Source: Acidobacteria bacterium RIFCSPLOWO2_02_FULL_67_21
Lineage (GTDB): Bacteria > Acidobacteriota > Vicinamibacteria > Vicinamibacterales > UBA2999
Assembly: GCA_001767195.1 (NCBI GenBank)
Contig: MEKU01000007.1
Span: forward strand, 1 to 47,916
Reading direction: 5' to 3'
Length of the DNA stretch: 47,916 nt
The stretch's first letter is position 1, and each line of letters starts with the position of its first letter. Shown in pieces: positions 39,103 to 47,507 of the stretch. The translations under genes were made by a program, and so were the position numbers. The notes under the pieces were generated by a model. It worked only from the letters and a program-made list of their open reading frames with translations, made no database searches and was not told where the DNA came from.

Positions 39103-41319
39103 CTACAGGACGTTGAGCGGATCCACATCGACCGTTACCTTCCGCCTGACTTCAGGCATGCGCGCCAGCGCGTCTCTGAGGGCCTGCCGCATCGCGGCAC
39201 GCCGGCTTCCCTTCAGGAAGAACTGCACGCGGTGCTCGCCGCGAAGCTTGACGAGCGGCGCAGGCGCGGGCCCGAGAATGCTGAACGGGGCCTGTGCAGC
39301 CGCCGGCTGCAGACCGCGCACCACGGCTGCCGCCGTCTGCATCGCCTCCTGCAGCGTTCTGCCGCGCACCAGCGTATTGATCAACCCGACGGTTGGCGGG
39401 TACCGCATGCTGCGCCGATAGACGAGCTCCCGCTCGAAAAACGCCTGGTAGTCCTGCCGGCAGGCCACCTGGATGCTGTAGTGCTCCGGATAGAGCGTCT
39501 GGACGATGGCTTCTCCCGCCTGCTCGCCGCGCCCGGCCCGTCCCGCAACCTGCGTGAGCAGCTGAAAGGTGCGCTCGGCGGCCCGGAAGTCGGCCAGGCC
39601 GAGGCCCACGTCGGCCGAAATCACACCCACGAGCGTCACGCGCGGAAAGTCGTGTCCCTTGGCGATCATCTGCGTGCCGACGAGCACGTCGATGCCGCCG
39701 GTGGCGAACTTCGACAGGACTGCTGCGAGCGCGCCTTTGCGGCGCATCGAGTCGCGATCGACCCGGCCCACGCGCGCGCCGGGAAACCGCTCGATGATCT
39801 GCTGCTCGATCTTCTCGGTGCCGAACCCCGCATGTTCCAGGTATGGCGCTGCGCACTTCCGGCAGCTCTTCGGCACGTCGACGGCGTAGTTGCAGTAGTG
39901 GCAGCGGGCCTTCCAGCCGCTCCCCTTTCGATGCACGGTGAGCGAGATGCTGCAGTTCGGGCATTCGAAAGTGTCGCCGCACTGGCGGCAGAAGACCGCG
40001 GTCGCATACCCGCGCCGATTCAGGAGGATCACGACCTGCTCGCGCCTGGACAGACGCTCCTCGATGGCGGCTGCGAGCGCCCGGCTGATGACGACGTCCG
40101 GCCCGGCGTCCGCGTACTCGTCGCGCATGTTCACCAGACGGACCGTGGCCAGCTGCCGATCCAGGACGCGGCGCTCGAGCGTCAGCCGCGTGTACTTCCC
40201 GGCCAGCGCGTTCTGGTACGTCTCCATGGAGGGCGTGGCCGAGCCGAGCACGACCAGCGCGCCGGCCGACTGCGCCCGCACGATGGCGACGTCGCGGCCG
40301 TGATAGCGGGGCGCCTCGTCCTGCTTGTACGACGTGTCGTGCTCCTCGTCCACGACGATCAGGCCCGGATGCGCCAGCGGCGCGAAGACCGCGGATCGCG
40401 TGCCGACGACCACATCGACCTCGCCCCGGCGGATGCGCTGCCACTGATCGTGGCGCTCCCCGTCCGACAGGGCGCTGTGCTGAATGGCGACCCGCGCCCC
40501 GAAGGCCGACCGGAAGAGCCCTGCGACCGACGGCGTCAGCGCAATCTCCGGCACCATGAGCAGCACTTGCCGGCCCTGGCGGCAGACGCGGCCGGCAAGC
40601 CGCAGGTAGATTTCGGTCTTCCCGCTCCCCGTCACGCCGTGGAGCAACGCCACGTGGAAGGCCCTGGTGTCGGCCAGCGCGTCCAGACGTGACAGCGCCG
40701 ACTCCTGCTCGTCGCTGAGCGCCCGGGAGCCGTCGTGCGCGACATGGGCCAGCACCGAGCGCTCGAAGGGGTCGCGTTCGTCCGCTTCGGCCCGGATCAC
40801 GACCAGCCCCTGCGACGCCAGACGCCGGACGACGTCTGATCTCACCCCACGGTCGCGGAGCGCCGATGCGGGAAGGCCGACGGGGACGGCGGCGAGCGCC
40901 TCCAGCACCGCACGCTGCTTTGGAGTGACTCCGGCGCCGGCGAGCACCGAGAGGCCGTGGGAGGTCGCCGCGACCACGCGCCGTGTCTTGAACGCCGAGG
41001 CCCGCCTGGAGCCTGGAGGCATGGCCACCCCGATGGCATCGCCGACGCCGGCGAGGTAATAGTCCGCGACCCAGCGGCACAGGGCGACGACATCGGCCGG
41101 AAGAAACGGCTCCTTGTCGAGAACCCCGACGACGTCCTTGGCGCCGCTGGCCGGGGCCGGCGATGCGTCGTGCCCCACCACGCACCCCACCACCGTCCGC
41201 GATCCAACCGGGACGCGGACACGGGCGCCGACCGGCGGAAGGTCAGGCCAGCGGTCCGGAACGTTGTAGGTGAGCGGCTCGAGATATGGAACGGGAACGG
41301 CGACGGAGATTAGACGCAA
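39103..41319 (-). CDS. priA: Primosomal protein N' (PriA helicase)
   Basis: The protein has 738 residues from a TTG at 41319. The N-terminal 3'BD domain (VAVPVPYLEPLTYNVPDRW) is followed by a superfamily-2 helicase: GVTGSGKTEIYLRLA at 228-242, DEEHDTSYKQDEAPRYHGRD and GSATPSMETYQNA. Eight Cys in CRQCGDTFECPNC and CHYCNYAVDVPKSCRKC form the two zinc sites. PriA restarts stalled replication forks by loading DnaB. It is the last gene of the long minus-strand run, 15 bases after the uracil glycosylase. The N-terminal start lacks an obvious ribosome site, suggesting coupling to the gene upstream. Confidence 0.96.
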   Translation of the reverse strand: MRLISVAVPVPYLEPLTYNVPDRWPDLPPVGARVRVPVGSRTVVGCVVGHDASPAPASGAKDVVGVLDKEPFLPADVVALCRWVADYYLAGVGDAIGVAMPPGSRRASAFKTRRVVAATSHGLSVLAGAGVTPKQRAVLEALAAVPVGLPASALRDRGVRSDVVRRLASQGLVVIRAEADERDPFERSVLAHVAHDGSRALSDEQESALSRLDALADTRAFHVALLHGVTGSGKTEIYLRLAGRVCRQGRQVLLMVPEIALTPSVAGLFRSAFGARVAIQHSALSDGERHDQWQRIRRGEVDVVVGTRSAVFAPLAHPGLIVVDEEHDTSYKQDEAPRYHGRDVAIVRAQSAGALVVLGSATPSMETYQNALAGKYTRLTLERRVLDRQLATVRLVNMRDEYADAGPDVVISRALAAAIEERLSRREQVVILLNRRGYATAVFCRQCGDTFECPNCSISLTVHRKGSGWKARCHYCNYAVDVPKSCRKCAAPYLEHAGFGTEKIEQQIIERFPGARVGRVDRDSMRRKGALAAVLSKFATGGIDVLVGTQMIAKGHDFPRVTLVGVISADVGLGLADFRAAERTFQLLTQVAGRAGRGEQAGEAIVQTLYPEHYSIQVACRQDYQAFFERELVYRRSMRYPPTVGLINTLVRGRTLQEAMQTAAAVVRGLQPAAAQAPFSILGPAPAPLVKLRGEHRVQFFLKGSRRAAMRQALRDALARMPEVRRKVTVDVDPLNVL

Positions 41320-41334
41320 TGCACAATGCTCAGA

Positions 41335-42012
41335 CTATTCACCCTGCAGGATCTCACGAACCCGCTTCATGTCCTCCCACACCTCGCGCTTGGCCGATGG
41401 AGCGCGCAGCAGGTACGCGGGGTGGTACGTCGGCATCAGGATGGCGTCGCGGTACGTGTACTCGCGCCCGCGCAGCCGCGTGATCGGCTCGGTGGTGCGA
41501 AGCAGCGACTGTGCCGCGAACTTGCCGAGCGCCACGATGACCCTCGGCTTGATGGTGTCAATCTGCCGGAAGAGGAACGGCTCGCATTGCTCCACCTCGT
41601 CCGGCTCCGGGTTCCGGTTGCCGGGCGGCCGGCACTTGATGACGTTGGCGATGTAGACGTCCTCACGCGTGAGGCCGATCGCCCCGATGATCTTCGTGAG
41701 GAGCTGGCCGGCCCGGCCGACAAACGGCTCTCCCTGCAGGTCTTCGTCCGCTCCGGGGGCCTCACCGACGAACATCAGCTCCGCGTGGGGATTGCCGACG
41801 CCAAACACGATCTGGCGGCGCCCGAGGCCGTGCAGCTTGCAGCGGACGCAGTCGCCCAGATCGGCACGGATGGCGGGAAGCGTGTCCGGAGGCGCAACCG
41901 CCGACGCCGCCTCGCCATTCGCGCGGGCACGCCATTCGCGCTCCCGGCGAACGCCGTCGACGCCCAGCTCGCCGAAGAACTCGAGATGCGCCCGGAGGTC
42001 GTCGGCCGGCAT
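41335..42012 (-). CDS. Family 4 uracil-DNA glycosylase
   Basis: The protein has 225 residues from the ATG at 42012, which overlaps the coaBC stop (TGATG). The four iron-sulfur cluster Cys are at 55, 58, 127 and 143 ([24 protein letters not shown]), the active-site motif GEAPGADED lies at 83-91, and the second motif is [11 protein letters not shown]. This identifies the iron-sulfur type family 4 enzyme, which removes uracil from DNA. The first about 45 residues are an extension of Arg/Ala-rich sequence common in these proteins. Confidence 0.93.
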   Translation of the reverse strand: MPADDLRAHLEFFGELGVDGVRREREWRARANGEAASAVAPPDTLPAIRADLGDCVRCKLHGLGRRQIVFGVGNPHAELMFVGEAPGADEDLQGEPFVGRAGQLLTKIIGAIGLTREDVYIANVIKCRPPGNRNPEPDEVEQCEPFLFRQIDTIKPRVIVALGKFAAQSLLRTTEPITRLRGREYTYRDAILMPTYHPAYLLRAPSAKREVWEDMKRVREILQGE

Positions 42013-43292
42013 CACGCGCGGGCGGGCGCCGCGGCGCGCGCGCGCAGCAGGTCCTCGACCTCGTCGAGAATCGCCGCGGCCACGCGCTCCTTGCTCTGCA
42101 GAGGAACCTCGCGCTGCCGCTCGTCGCCGATGACCGTCACGACATTGGTGCCGACGTCAAAGCCGGCGTCGGCCCGCGACACGTCGTTGGCCACGATCAG
42201 ATCGAGGCCTTTCCGGGTCCGCTTCTCGCGCGCCCGGGGGATCACGTCGGCCGTCTCCGCGGCAAAGCCGACGAGAATCGGCGAGCCCGACGCGCGGCGC
42301 GGTCGTGCCCGGCCGAGCTCGGCCAGAATATCGGGCGTCCGCTCGAGCGTGAGCGTCAACGGGCCGTCCTGCTTCGACACCTTGTGGGAGGCCGGGTCGG
42401 CCGGCGTGTAGTCGGCGACGGCCGCCGCCATGATCACCACGTCCGCCCCCTCCGCGCCGCCCAGGACGGCGGCATGCATCTCCGCCGCGCTGCGCACGCG
42501 GACGATCTCGTCGGCGGCGGGCGGCGCCAGGCGCGTGGGGCCGGCCACGAGCGTCACGCGGGCGCCCCGCCGGCGGGCTTCGGCGGCCAGGGCAAACCCC
42601 ATCCGGCCGCTCGACCGGTTGCCGATATAGCGGACCGGATCGATGTCCTCGTAGGTGGGGCCGGCGGTCACGAGCACGCGGCGGCCGCGCAGCAGCGAGT
42701 CGGCGGGCGCCAGCGCCCGGACCGCCGCGCTCACGATCTCGGGCGGTTCGGCCAGCCGGCCCTTGCCGATCCAGCCGCAGGCCAGATACCCCTCCCCCGG
42801 CTCGACAAACCCCACACCGCGGGCGGCCAGCACCTGCAGGTTCCGCTGCACGGCCTCGTGCGCCAGCATGTTGGAGTTCATCGCGGGCGCGAGGAGCACC
42901 GGAGCGCGCGTGGCCAGATAGAGGGACGTCAGAAAGTCGTCTGCGATCCCGTTGGCGAACTTGCCGATGACGTTGGCGGTGCAGGGCGCCACCAGCAGCA
43001 GGGCGATGCCGTCGGCAATTGCGATGTGTTCGATGTCGCCCCGACTCCGCCAAGGCTCCGTCGAGGCCTCGTCGGAGCGCTCCGCGCGTAGACGGGTGTT
43101 GATGCCCGGCTTCCACTGCGACGTGATCACCGGCCGCCGGGTAATCGCCTCGAACGTGACGGGGCCGACAAAACGCGCCGCCGAGCGCGTCATGACGGCC
43201 ACCACGTCGTGTCCGTGCTTCTGCAGGCCGCGACACACCTCGACCGCCTTGTAGGCGCCGATCCCGCCGGTCACGCCGAGGGCGATGAGCAT
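42012..43292 (-). CDS. coaBC: Bifunctional phosphopantothenoylcysteine decarboxylase/phosphopantothenate-cysteine ligase CoaBC
   Basis: The protein has 426 residues. The N-terminal CoaC half has [18 protein letters not shown], the catalytic His in IEHIAIAD (His89) and APAMNSNML (flavoprotein substrate clamp). The CoaB half has [28 protein letters not shown] and [10 protein letters not shown]. It makes 4'-phosphopantetheine for coenzyme A. Unusual: about 19 residues (67-85, [19 protein letters not shown]) are inserted just before the catalytic IEHIA motif, where relatives run directly from WxPG into DIEHIA. The inserted DNA contains a near-perfect palindrome. It overlaps the downstream glycosylase start. 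Confidence 0.95.
   Translation of the reverse strand: MLIALGVTGGIGAYKAVEVCRGLQKHGHDVVAVMTRSAARFVGPVTFEAITRRPVITSQWKPGINTRLRAERSDEASTEPWRSRGDIEHIAIADGIALLLVAPCTANVIGKFANGIADDFLTSLYLATRAPVLLAPAMNSNMLAHEAVQRNLQVLAARGVGFVEPGEGYLACGWIGKGRLAEPPEIVSAAVRALAPADSLLRGRRVLVTAGPTYEDIDPVRYIGNRSSGRMGFALAAEARRRGARVTLVAGPTRLAPPAADEIVRVRSAAEMHAAVLGGAEGADVVIMAAAVADYTPADPASHKVSKQDGPLTLTLERTPDILAELGRARPRRASGSPILVGFAAETADVIPRAREKRTRKGLDLIVANDVSRADAGFDVGTNVVTVIGDERQREVPLQSKERVAAAILDEVEDLLRARAAAPARA
43038..43094. repeat. In-frame palindrome-containing insertion within coaBC
   Basis: These 57 bases code for residues 67-85 of CoaBC and interrupt a conserved segment. A 24-base palindrome lies at 43055-43078, starting GCTCCGTCGAGG and perfect except for one mismatched base pair. 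The length is a multiple of three, so the reading frame is kept. It resembles in principle the palindromic elements that enter protein genes in Rickettsia; the sequence is not claimed to be related. Confidence 0.65.
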
Positions 43293-43379
43293 AGTAGACA
43301 GTAGGCAGTAGGCAGTAGGCAGTGGGCCAGGCAGCAGCCGGGATTGTGCTGCCTACTGCCCGCTGTCTACTGCCAGCTT
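43293..43379. repeat. Heptamer-repeat hairpin between coaBC and rpoZ
   Basis: The left half is GGCAGTA-like 7-mers (GACAGTA, GGCAGTA three times, GGCAGTG) and the right half complementary TACTGCC-like 7-mers, with a GC-rich centre. It follows rpoZ closely and starts one base after the coaBC start codon region in plus coordinates. Its right half encodes the last residues and stop of RpoZ. Confidence 0.75.
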
Positions 43380-43529
43380 CTCCACTTTCCGCCGCAAGAT
43401 CTCGCGCTGCGCGATCGTCACCTTCTTCTCGCCGCTCTCGCGCGGCAGCGCGCCGGCGAGCAGCTGCCGGGCCCGCTGGCCCGCCAGGACGACGAATTCG
43501 AACCGATTCTGCTTAGGTGTCTTTTCCAT
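43353..43529 (-). CDS. rpoZ: DNA-directed RNA polymerase omega subunit
   Basis: The product has 58 residues from the ATG at 43529, inside the 3' end of gmk. KQNRFEFVVLAGQRARQLLA matches the core of omega, which binds the beta' subunit; PRESGEKKVTIAQREILRRK is the following segment. The position directly after gmk is the classic one for rpoZ. It is shorter than the common 70-90-residue forms, but short omega proteins are usual in this phylum. The last residues (KLAVDSGQ) and the TAG come from a heptamer repeat, so the native C-terminus may have been replaced. Confidence 0.85.
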   Translation of the reverse strand: MEKTPKQNRFEFVVLAGQRARQLLAGALPRESGEKKVTIAQREILRRKVEKLAVDSGQ

Positions 43530-44148
43530 CTGCAAATGTCCCGATAATCTCTTCGGCGCGGCGCCGCATCATCTTCACCCGCGCCCGTTCGGCGAGCACG
43601 ATGGCCGCCATCCGGTCCACGGCCGCGTCCAGCTCGTCGTTGACCACCACGTACTCGTATCCGGAGAACTCGTGCACCTCGCGGCACGCCACCTCCAGGC
43701 GGCGCCGGATCTGCTCTTCGGAGTCCTTGCTGCGGCCGCGCAGCCGCTGCTCCAGCACCGACGCGGACGGCGGCAGGACGAAGACACCGACGGTCTCGAT
43801 CCCGCGGCTGCGGACCTGCCGCGCCCCCTGCACGTCGATCACCAGTACCACATCGTGGCCCTGCGACAGCAGCGTGTCGGTATCGGCGGCGGAGGTCCCG
43901 TAGCAGTGGCCGAATACGTCGGCCCACTCCAGAAACGCGCCGTCCCCGACCATCGCATCGAAGCGCTCGCGGCTGATGAAATTATAGTCGACGCCGTTCT
44001 GCTCCCCGGCGCGCGCGGGGCGCGACGTGTACGACCGCGACATCCGCAGATTCGGCACCAGCTGGACGAGCCGCTCGACCAGCGTGGTCTTGCCGGTGCC
44101 GGACGGCGCCGAGACGATGAACAGCAGTCCGCGGCCGCTATTCGACAT
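43513..44148 (-). CDS. gmk: Guanylate kinase
   Basis: The protein has 211 residues. The P-loop is SAPSGTGKTTL at about 13-23, followed by the GMP-binding signature SRSYTSRPARAGEQNGVDYN and FISRERFDAMV. It phosphorylates GMP to GDP with ATP in the cytoplasm. Its start overlaps the end of yicC by 11 bases and its end overlaps rpoZ by 17, the conserved order yicC-gmk-rpoZ. Confidence 0.97.
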   Translation of the reverse strand: MSNSGRGLLFIVSAPSGTGKTTLVERLVQLVPNLRMSRSYTSRPARAGEQNGVDYNFISRERFDAMVGDGAFLEWADVFGHCYGTSAADTDTLLSQGHDVVLVIDVQGARQVRSRGIETVGVFVLPPSASVLEQRLRGRSKDSEEQIRRRLEVACREVHEFSGYEYVVVNDELDAAVDRMAAIVLAERARVKMMRRRAEEIIGTFADGKDT

Positions 44149-45031
44149 TCTGGACCTGCTCGCGGAGCTTTTCGAGCTCCGCCTTGCCGTTGATGATCAG
44201 CTGCGACACCTGCAGGCCGTCCGCCTTGGCGCCGATCGTGTTGACCTCGCGGTTCATCTCCTGCAGCAGGAAGTCGAGCTTGCGCCCGCACGGCTCGTCC
44301 GCGTCCTGCAGCGCCTCCCAGTGCGCGAGATGCGCGCGGAAGCGCGTGAGCTCCTCGCTGATGTCCGACCGGCCGGCGACGCGGATGATCTCCTGCGCGA
44401 TCATCGCCTGATCGACCGGCAGCTCGAACGTGAGCTCGCGAATCCGCTCCTGCAGCCGCTGCTCCAGCGTGGTGCGGCCCCGATCCGCCGCCGCCGCCAG
44501 CGCCTCGGCCAGCCCGGCGAGCGTCCGCAGACGTGCCTCGAAGTCGGCGCGAAGATGCTCCCCTTCGCGCACCCGCATGGCATCGAGATCCGCCAGGGCC
44601 TGCTCCACCGCCGCCTCGACGCTCGCCGCAAGGTGCGCCTCGACGGCCGGGTCGGTCTCGGCCCCGCGATCGCGTATCGTCACCGCCTGCGGCAGCCGGA
44701 GCAGGTCTCCGGGCGTCAGCGCGCCCGAAATCAGCCCCCGCGCCCGCGCCTGATCGAGCGCCGCCGACAGCGCCTGCGCGAACTCCGCATTCAGTTCCAC
44801 CGTCGGCGTCACCGTGCTGCGCAGCTGCACGGCAATCGCCAGCTCGACGCGCCCGCGCGCCAGCCGCTTCTGCAGCACCGCCCGGATGCGGGGCTCCAGG
44901 CCCGCCAGCGACTGCGGGCTCCGCAGCTGAACGTCGAGAAACCGGTGGTTCACGGCGCGGATCGTGATGCCGATGGTGGCGCGCTCGTCCTCATGGGTGA
45001 GCGAGGCGAATCCGGTCATGGACTTGATCAT
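44138..45031 (-). CDS. yicC: YicC family endoribonuclease
   Basis: The protein has 297 residues. It begins MIKSMTGFASL, the invariant start of the family, then AVNHRFLDVQLRSP. The C-terminal DUF1732 part contains RFRAHLAHWEALQDADEPCG, RKLDFLLQEMNREVNTIGAK and ends near NGKAELEKLREQVQNVE. YicC proteins are RNases that in Escherichia coli influence small-RNA turnover; that is family knowledge. The start overlaps the msbA-type stop by one base (TGATG). Confidence 0.95.
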   Translation of the reverse strand: MIKSMTGFASLTHEDERATIGITIRAVNHRFLDVQLRSPQSLAGLEPRIRAVLQKRLARGRVELAIAVQLRSTVTPTVELNAEFAQALSAALDQARARGLISGALTPGDLLRLPQAVTIRDRGAETDPAVEAHLAASVEAAVEQALADLDAMRVREGEHLRADFEARLRTLAGLAEALAAAADRGRTTLEQRLQERIRELTFELPVDQAMIAQEIIRVAGRSDISEELTRFRAHLAHWEALQDADEPCGRKLDFLLQEMNREVNTIGAKADGLQVSQLIINGKAELEKLREQVQNVE

Positions 45032-46800
45032 CAGATTTCAACTTCCGTGGGCTCGTCCTGGAGCTGCAACTCGTAGAGTTTCGCATATGCGCCGCCGCGC
45101 GCCATCAGTTCGTCGTGGGTCCCCGTCTCCGCGATGCGGCCGCGCTCGAGCACCACGATCGTGTCGGCGCGGCGGACCGTGGACAGCCGGTGCGCGATGA
45201 CGAAACAGGTGCGGTTGAGAATCAGGGTCGAGAGCGCGTCCTGGACGAGCATTTCCGACTCCGCATCGAGCGACGAGGTCGCTTCGTCGAGCACGAGAAT
45301 GGGCGAATCGCGCAGGATGGCCCGGGCGATCGCGATCCGCTGCCGCTGCCCGCCCGAGAGCCGCTGGCCGCGCTCGCCGATCGTCGTGTCGTACCCGTCA
45401 TCCAGCCGCGCGATGAACTCATGCGCGTGCGCGGCGCGCGCGGCCGCCTCGATCTCCTCGCGGCCGGCCTCCGGCCGGCCGTAGGCGATGTTCGCGGCAA
45501 TGGTGTCGTCGAAGAGCACCGTCTCCTGCGTGACGATGCCGATCTGCGACCGCAGCGACGCCAGCGTGACGTCCCGCACGTCGTGGCCGTCGATCAGAAT
45601 CGCGCCGTCCGTTACATCGTAAAACCGCGGAATCAGATTGACCAGCGTCGTCTTGCCGGCGCCGCTCCGCCCGACGACGGCGAGCATCTGGCCCGGCCGC
45701 ACCGCGAAGCTGACGCCATCGAGCGTCGCCCGGCCGGCCTCCCCGGACGCCGCACCCGGGCGCGGGATCGACGCGTAGGAGAACCGGACGTCGCGGAACT
45801 CGATGCGCCCGCCGAACGGGGGCAGCGCGATCGCTCCGGGCCGGTCCTGCACTACGTTGTGCAGATCGAGAATCTCGAAGATGCGCTCGCCGGCCGCCAT
45901 CGCCTGCTGCAGGTCGGCGTTGACGCGGCTCAGCTTCTTGGCCGGGGCGTACATCATGAACAGCGCGGCGATGAACGCGGTGAACTCCCCGGTCGACAGC
46001 CGCCCGGCCGCAATCTCCTGCGTGCCGTACGCCAACGCGCCGACAAACGCCACGCCGCCGATGAACTCCATCAGCGGTGGCAGCACCGACAGCACGCTGG
46101 TGACCTTCATGCTCGTGCGGTAGAAGTGATCCGAGGCGCGCTCGAACTTCGCCGTTTCGCGCCCCTCCGCGCCGAATGCCTTGACGATCCGGTGGCCGGT
46201 GATCGCCTCGGCGCTCACGTGCGACATCTGCTCGAGCGCCTCCTGGCTGCGGCGGGCGGTCCGGCGCACGCGCTGCCCCAGGCGCACGAGCGGGTAGACG
46301 ACGAGCGGCGCGCCGGTGAGGCAGACGAGCGCCAGTCGCGCGTCGTAGTAGAAGAGCAGCGCCGCGAACCCGACGAGCGCCAGCGATTCGCGCGTCAGGT
46401 CTCCGATCGTCTCGGACACCGACCGCTGCACCTGCCCGACATCGTTGGTGATCCGCGACATCAGCCGGCCGGTCGTCTGCACCGAGAAGAAGGCGACCGA
46501 CTGGCCGAGAATGTGGCGAAAGAGCACATTCCGGAGGTCCCGTACGACGCGCTGCCCGACGTCGGTCATCAGGTACCCGGAGACGTACGCGCTCACCCCC
46601 TTGACGAGGTACACGACGAGAATCGTCGCGGCAATCGGCAGCAGGCTCTGGCGGCTCGGCAGGACCTCGTCGAAGATCGGCTGGATCAGCGCCGCGATGC
46701 CGGCCGACGCCGCGCCGTACACCACCATCGCCACCAGCGCCCAGGCCAGCCGCGCGCGGTGGGGCCGCGCGTACTCGAAGAGTCGAAAGAAGACCGTCAC
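45031..46800 (-). CDS. msbA: MsbA-type lipid exporter: ABC transporter with fused membrane and ATPase domains
   Basis: I start at the GTG at 46800, which overlaps the stop of the glycosyltransferase (GTGA) and gives 589 residues, normal for MsbA half-transporters. The open frame continues further but that part is antisense-like. Six membrane helices cover about 15-320 (RPHRARLAWALVAMVVYG onward). The ATPase has Walker A VVGRSGAGKTTLVN, signature LSGGQRQRIAIARA, Walker B SPILVLDEATSSLD, and the late HRLSTVRRAD. MsbA flips lipid A-core or related lipids across the inner membrane as a homodimer. A short Pro/Gly/Ala insertion (about 355-367) lies before the Walker A strand. Confidence 0.93.
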   Translation of the reverse strand: MTVFFRLFEYARPHRARLAWALVAMVVYGAASAGIAALIQPIFDEVLPSRQSLLPIAATILVVYLVKGVSAYVSGYLMTDVGQRVVRDLRNVLFRHILGQSVAFFSVQTTGRLMSRITNDVGQVQRSVSETIGDLTRESLALVGFAALLFYYDARLALVCLTGAPLVVYPLVRLGQRVRRTARRSQEALEQMSHVSAEAITGHRIVKAFGAEGRETAKFERASDHFYRTSMKVTSVLSVLPPLMEFIGGVAFVGALAYGTQEIAAGRLSTGEFTAFIAALFMMYAPAKKLSRVNADLQQAMAAGERIFEILDLHNVVQDRPGAIALPPFGGRIEFRDVRFSYASIPRPGAASGEAGRATLDGVSFAVRPGQMLAVVGRSGAGKTTLVNLIPRFYDVTDGAILIDGHDVRDVTLASLRSQIGIVTQETVLFDDTIAANIAYGRPEAGREEIEAAARAAHAHEFIARLDDGYDTTIGERGQRLSGGQRQRIAIARAILRDSPILVLDEATSSLDAESEMLVQDALSTLILNRTCFVIAHRLSTVRRADTIVVLERGRIAETGTHDELMARGGAYAKLYELQLQDEPTEVEI

Positions 46801-47507
46801 TCGCTGATTCGGTACCGCACCAGGACCCAGAGCGCCACGAACCCGTCGCGCCAGCCGATCTTCTTGCCCTCGTCGTAACCCCGGCCGTCGTAGGTAATCG
46901 GCACTTCGTACACGCGGAAGCCGCGCTTGAAAATCTTCGCGGTAATCTCCGGCTCGATCCCGAAGCCGTTCGAGCGCAGCGTCATCGACCGGAGCACCTC
47001 CGTGCGCATGACCTTGTAGCAGGTCTCCATGTCGGTGAGCATCGTGTTGTACAGCACATTGGTCAGCAGCGTCAGCAGCCGGTTGCCGAGGTAGTGCGAG
47101 AAGAGAAACACCCGGTGACGGCCGAGAAATCGGGAGCCGTACACGACGTCCGCGCGCCCCTGGCAGATCAGCTCGATCAGCATCGGGAGCTCCTCCGGCG
47201 AGTACTCGAGATCGGCGTCCTGAATCACCACCAGATCCCCGCGCACTTCGGTGAACCCGCGGCGCAGCGCCGCGCCCTTGCCGGCGTTCCGGGGCTGCCG
47301 CACCAGCGTGAACCCGAGCTCCTGTCGCAACTCCTCGAGCCGTTCCCGCGTGCCGTCGGTCGAGCCGTCGTCGACGACGATGAGCTGGATCCGCAGCGGA
47401 ATGGCAAGGACGCGCCGCACGATCTCCTCGATGGTAGTCCCCTCGTTGAAGGCGGGCATCACCACCGACAGCAGCGGGTCGTGCAGCGCGCCGCGAATCC
47501 GCGACAT
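46797..47507 (-). CDS. Family 2 glycosyltransferase (DPM1/DPG synthase-like)
   Basis: I start at the ATG at 47507, which overlaps the galE stop by one base (TGATG), giving 236 residues; a start at 47558 would read back into galE. The GT2 core is clear: LSVVMPAFNEGTTIEEIVRR, VVDDGSTDGT, RNAGKGAALRRG, and the metal-binding QDADLEYSPEELP, then VVYGSRFLGRHR. These match the polyprenyl-phosphate mannose/glucose synthase-like group that uses nucleotide sugars at the membrane. There are few hydrophobic segments (about LGNRLLTLLTNVLYN). With galE upstream and msbA downstream it belongs to an envelope glycan or lipid module. Confidence 0.93.
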   Translation of the reverse strand: MSRIRGALHDPLLSVVMPAFNEGTTIEEIVRRVLAIPLRIQLIVVDDGSTDGTRERLEELRQELGFTLVRQPRNAGKGAALRRGFTEVRGDLVVIQDADLEYSPEELPMLIELICQGRADVVYGSRFLGRHRVFLFSHYLGNRLLTLLTNVLYNTMLTDMETCYKVMRTEVLRSMTLRSNGFGIEPEITAKIFKRGFRVYEVPITYDGRGYDEGKKIGWRDGFVALWVLVRYRISE

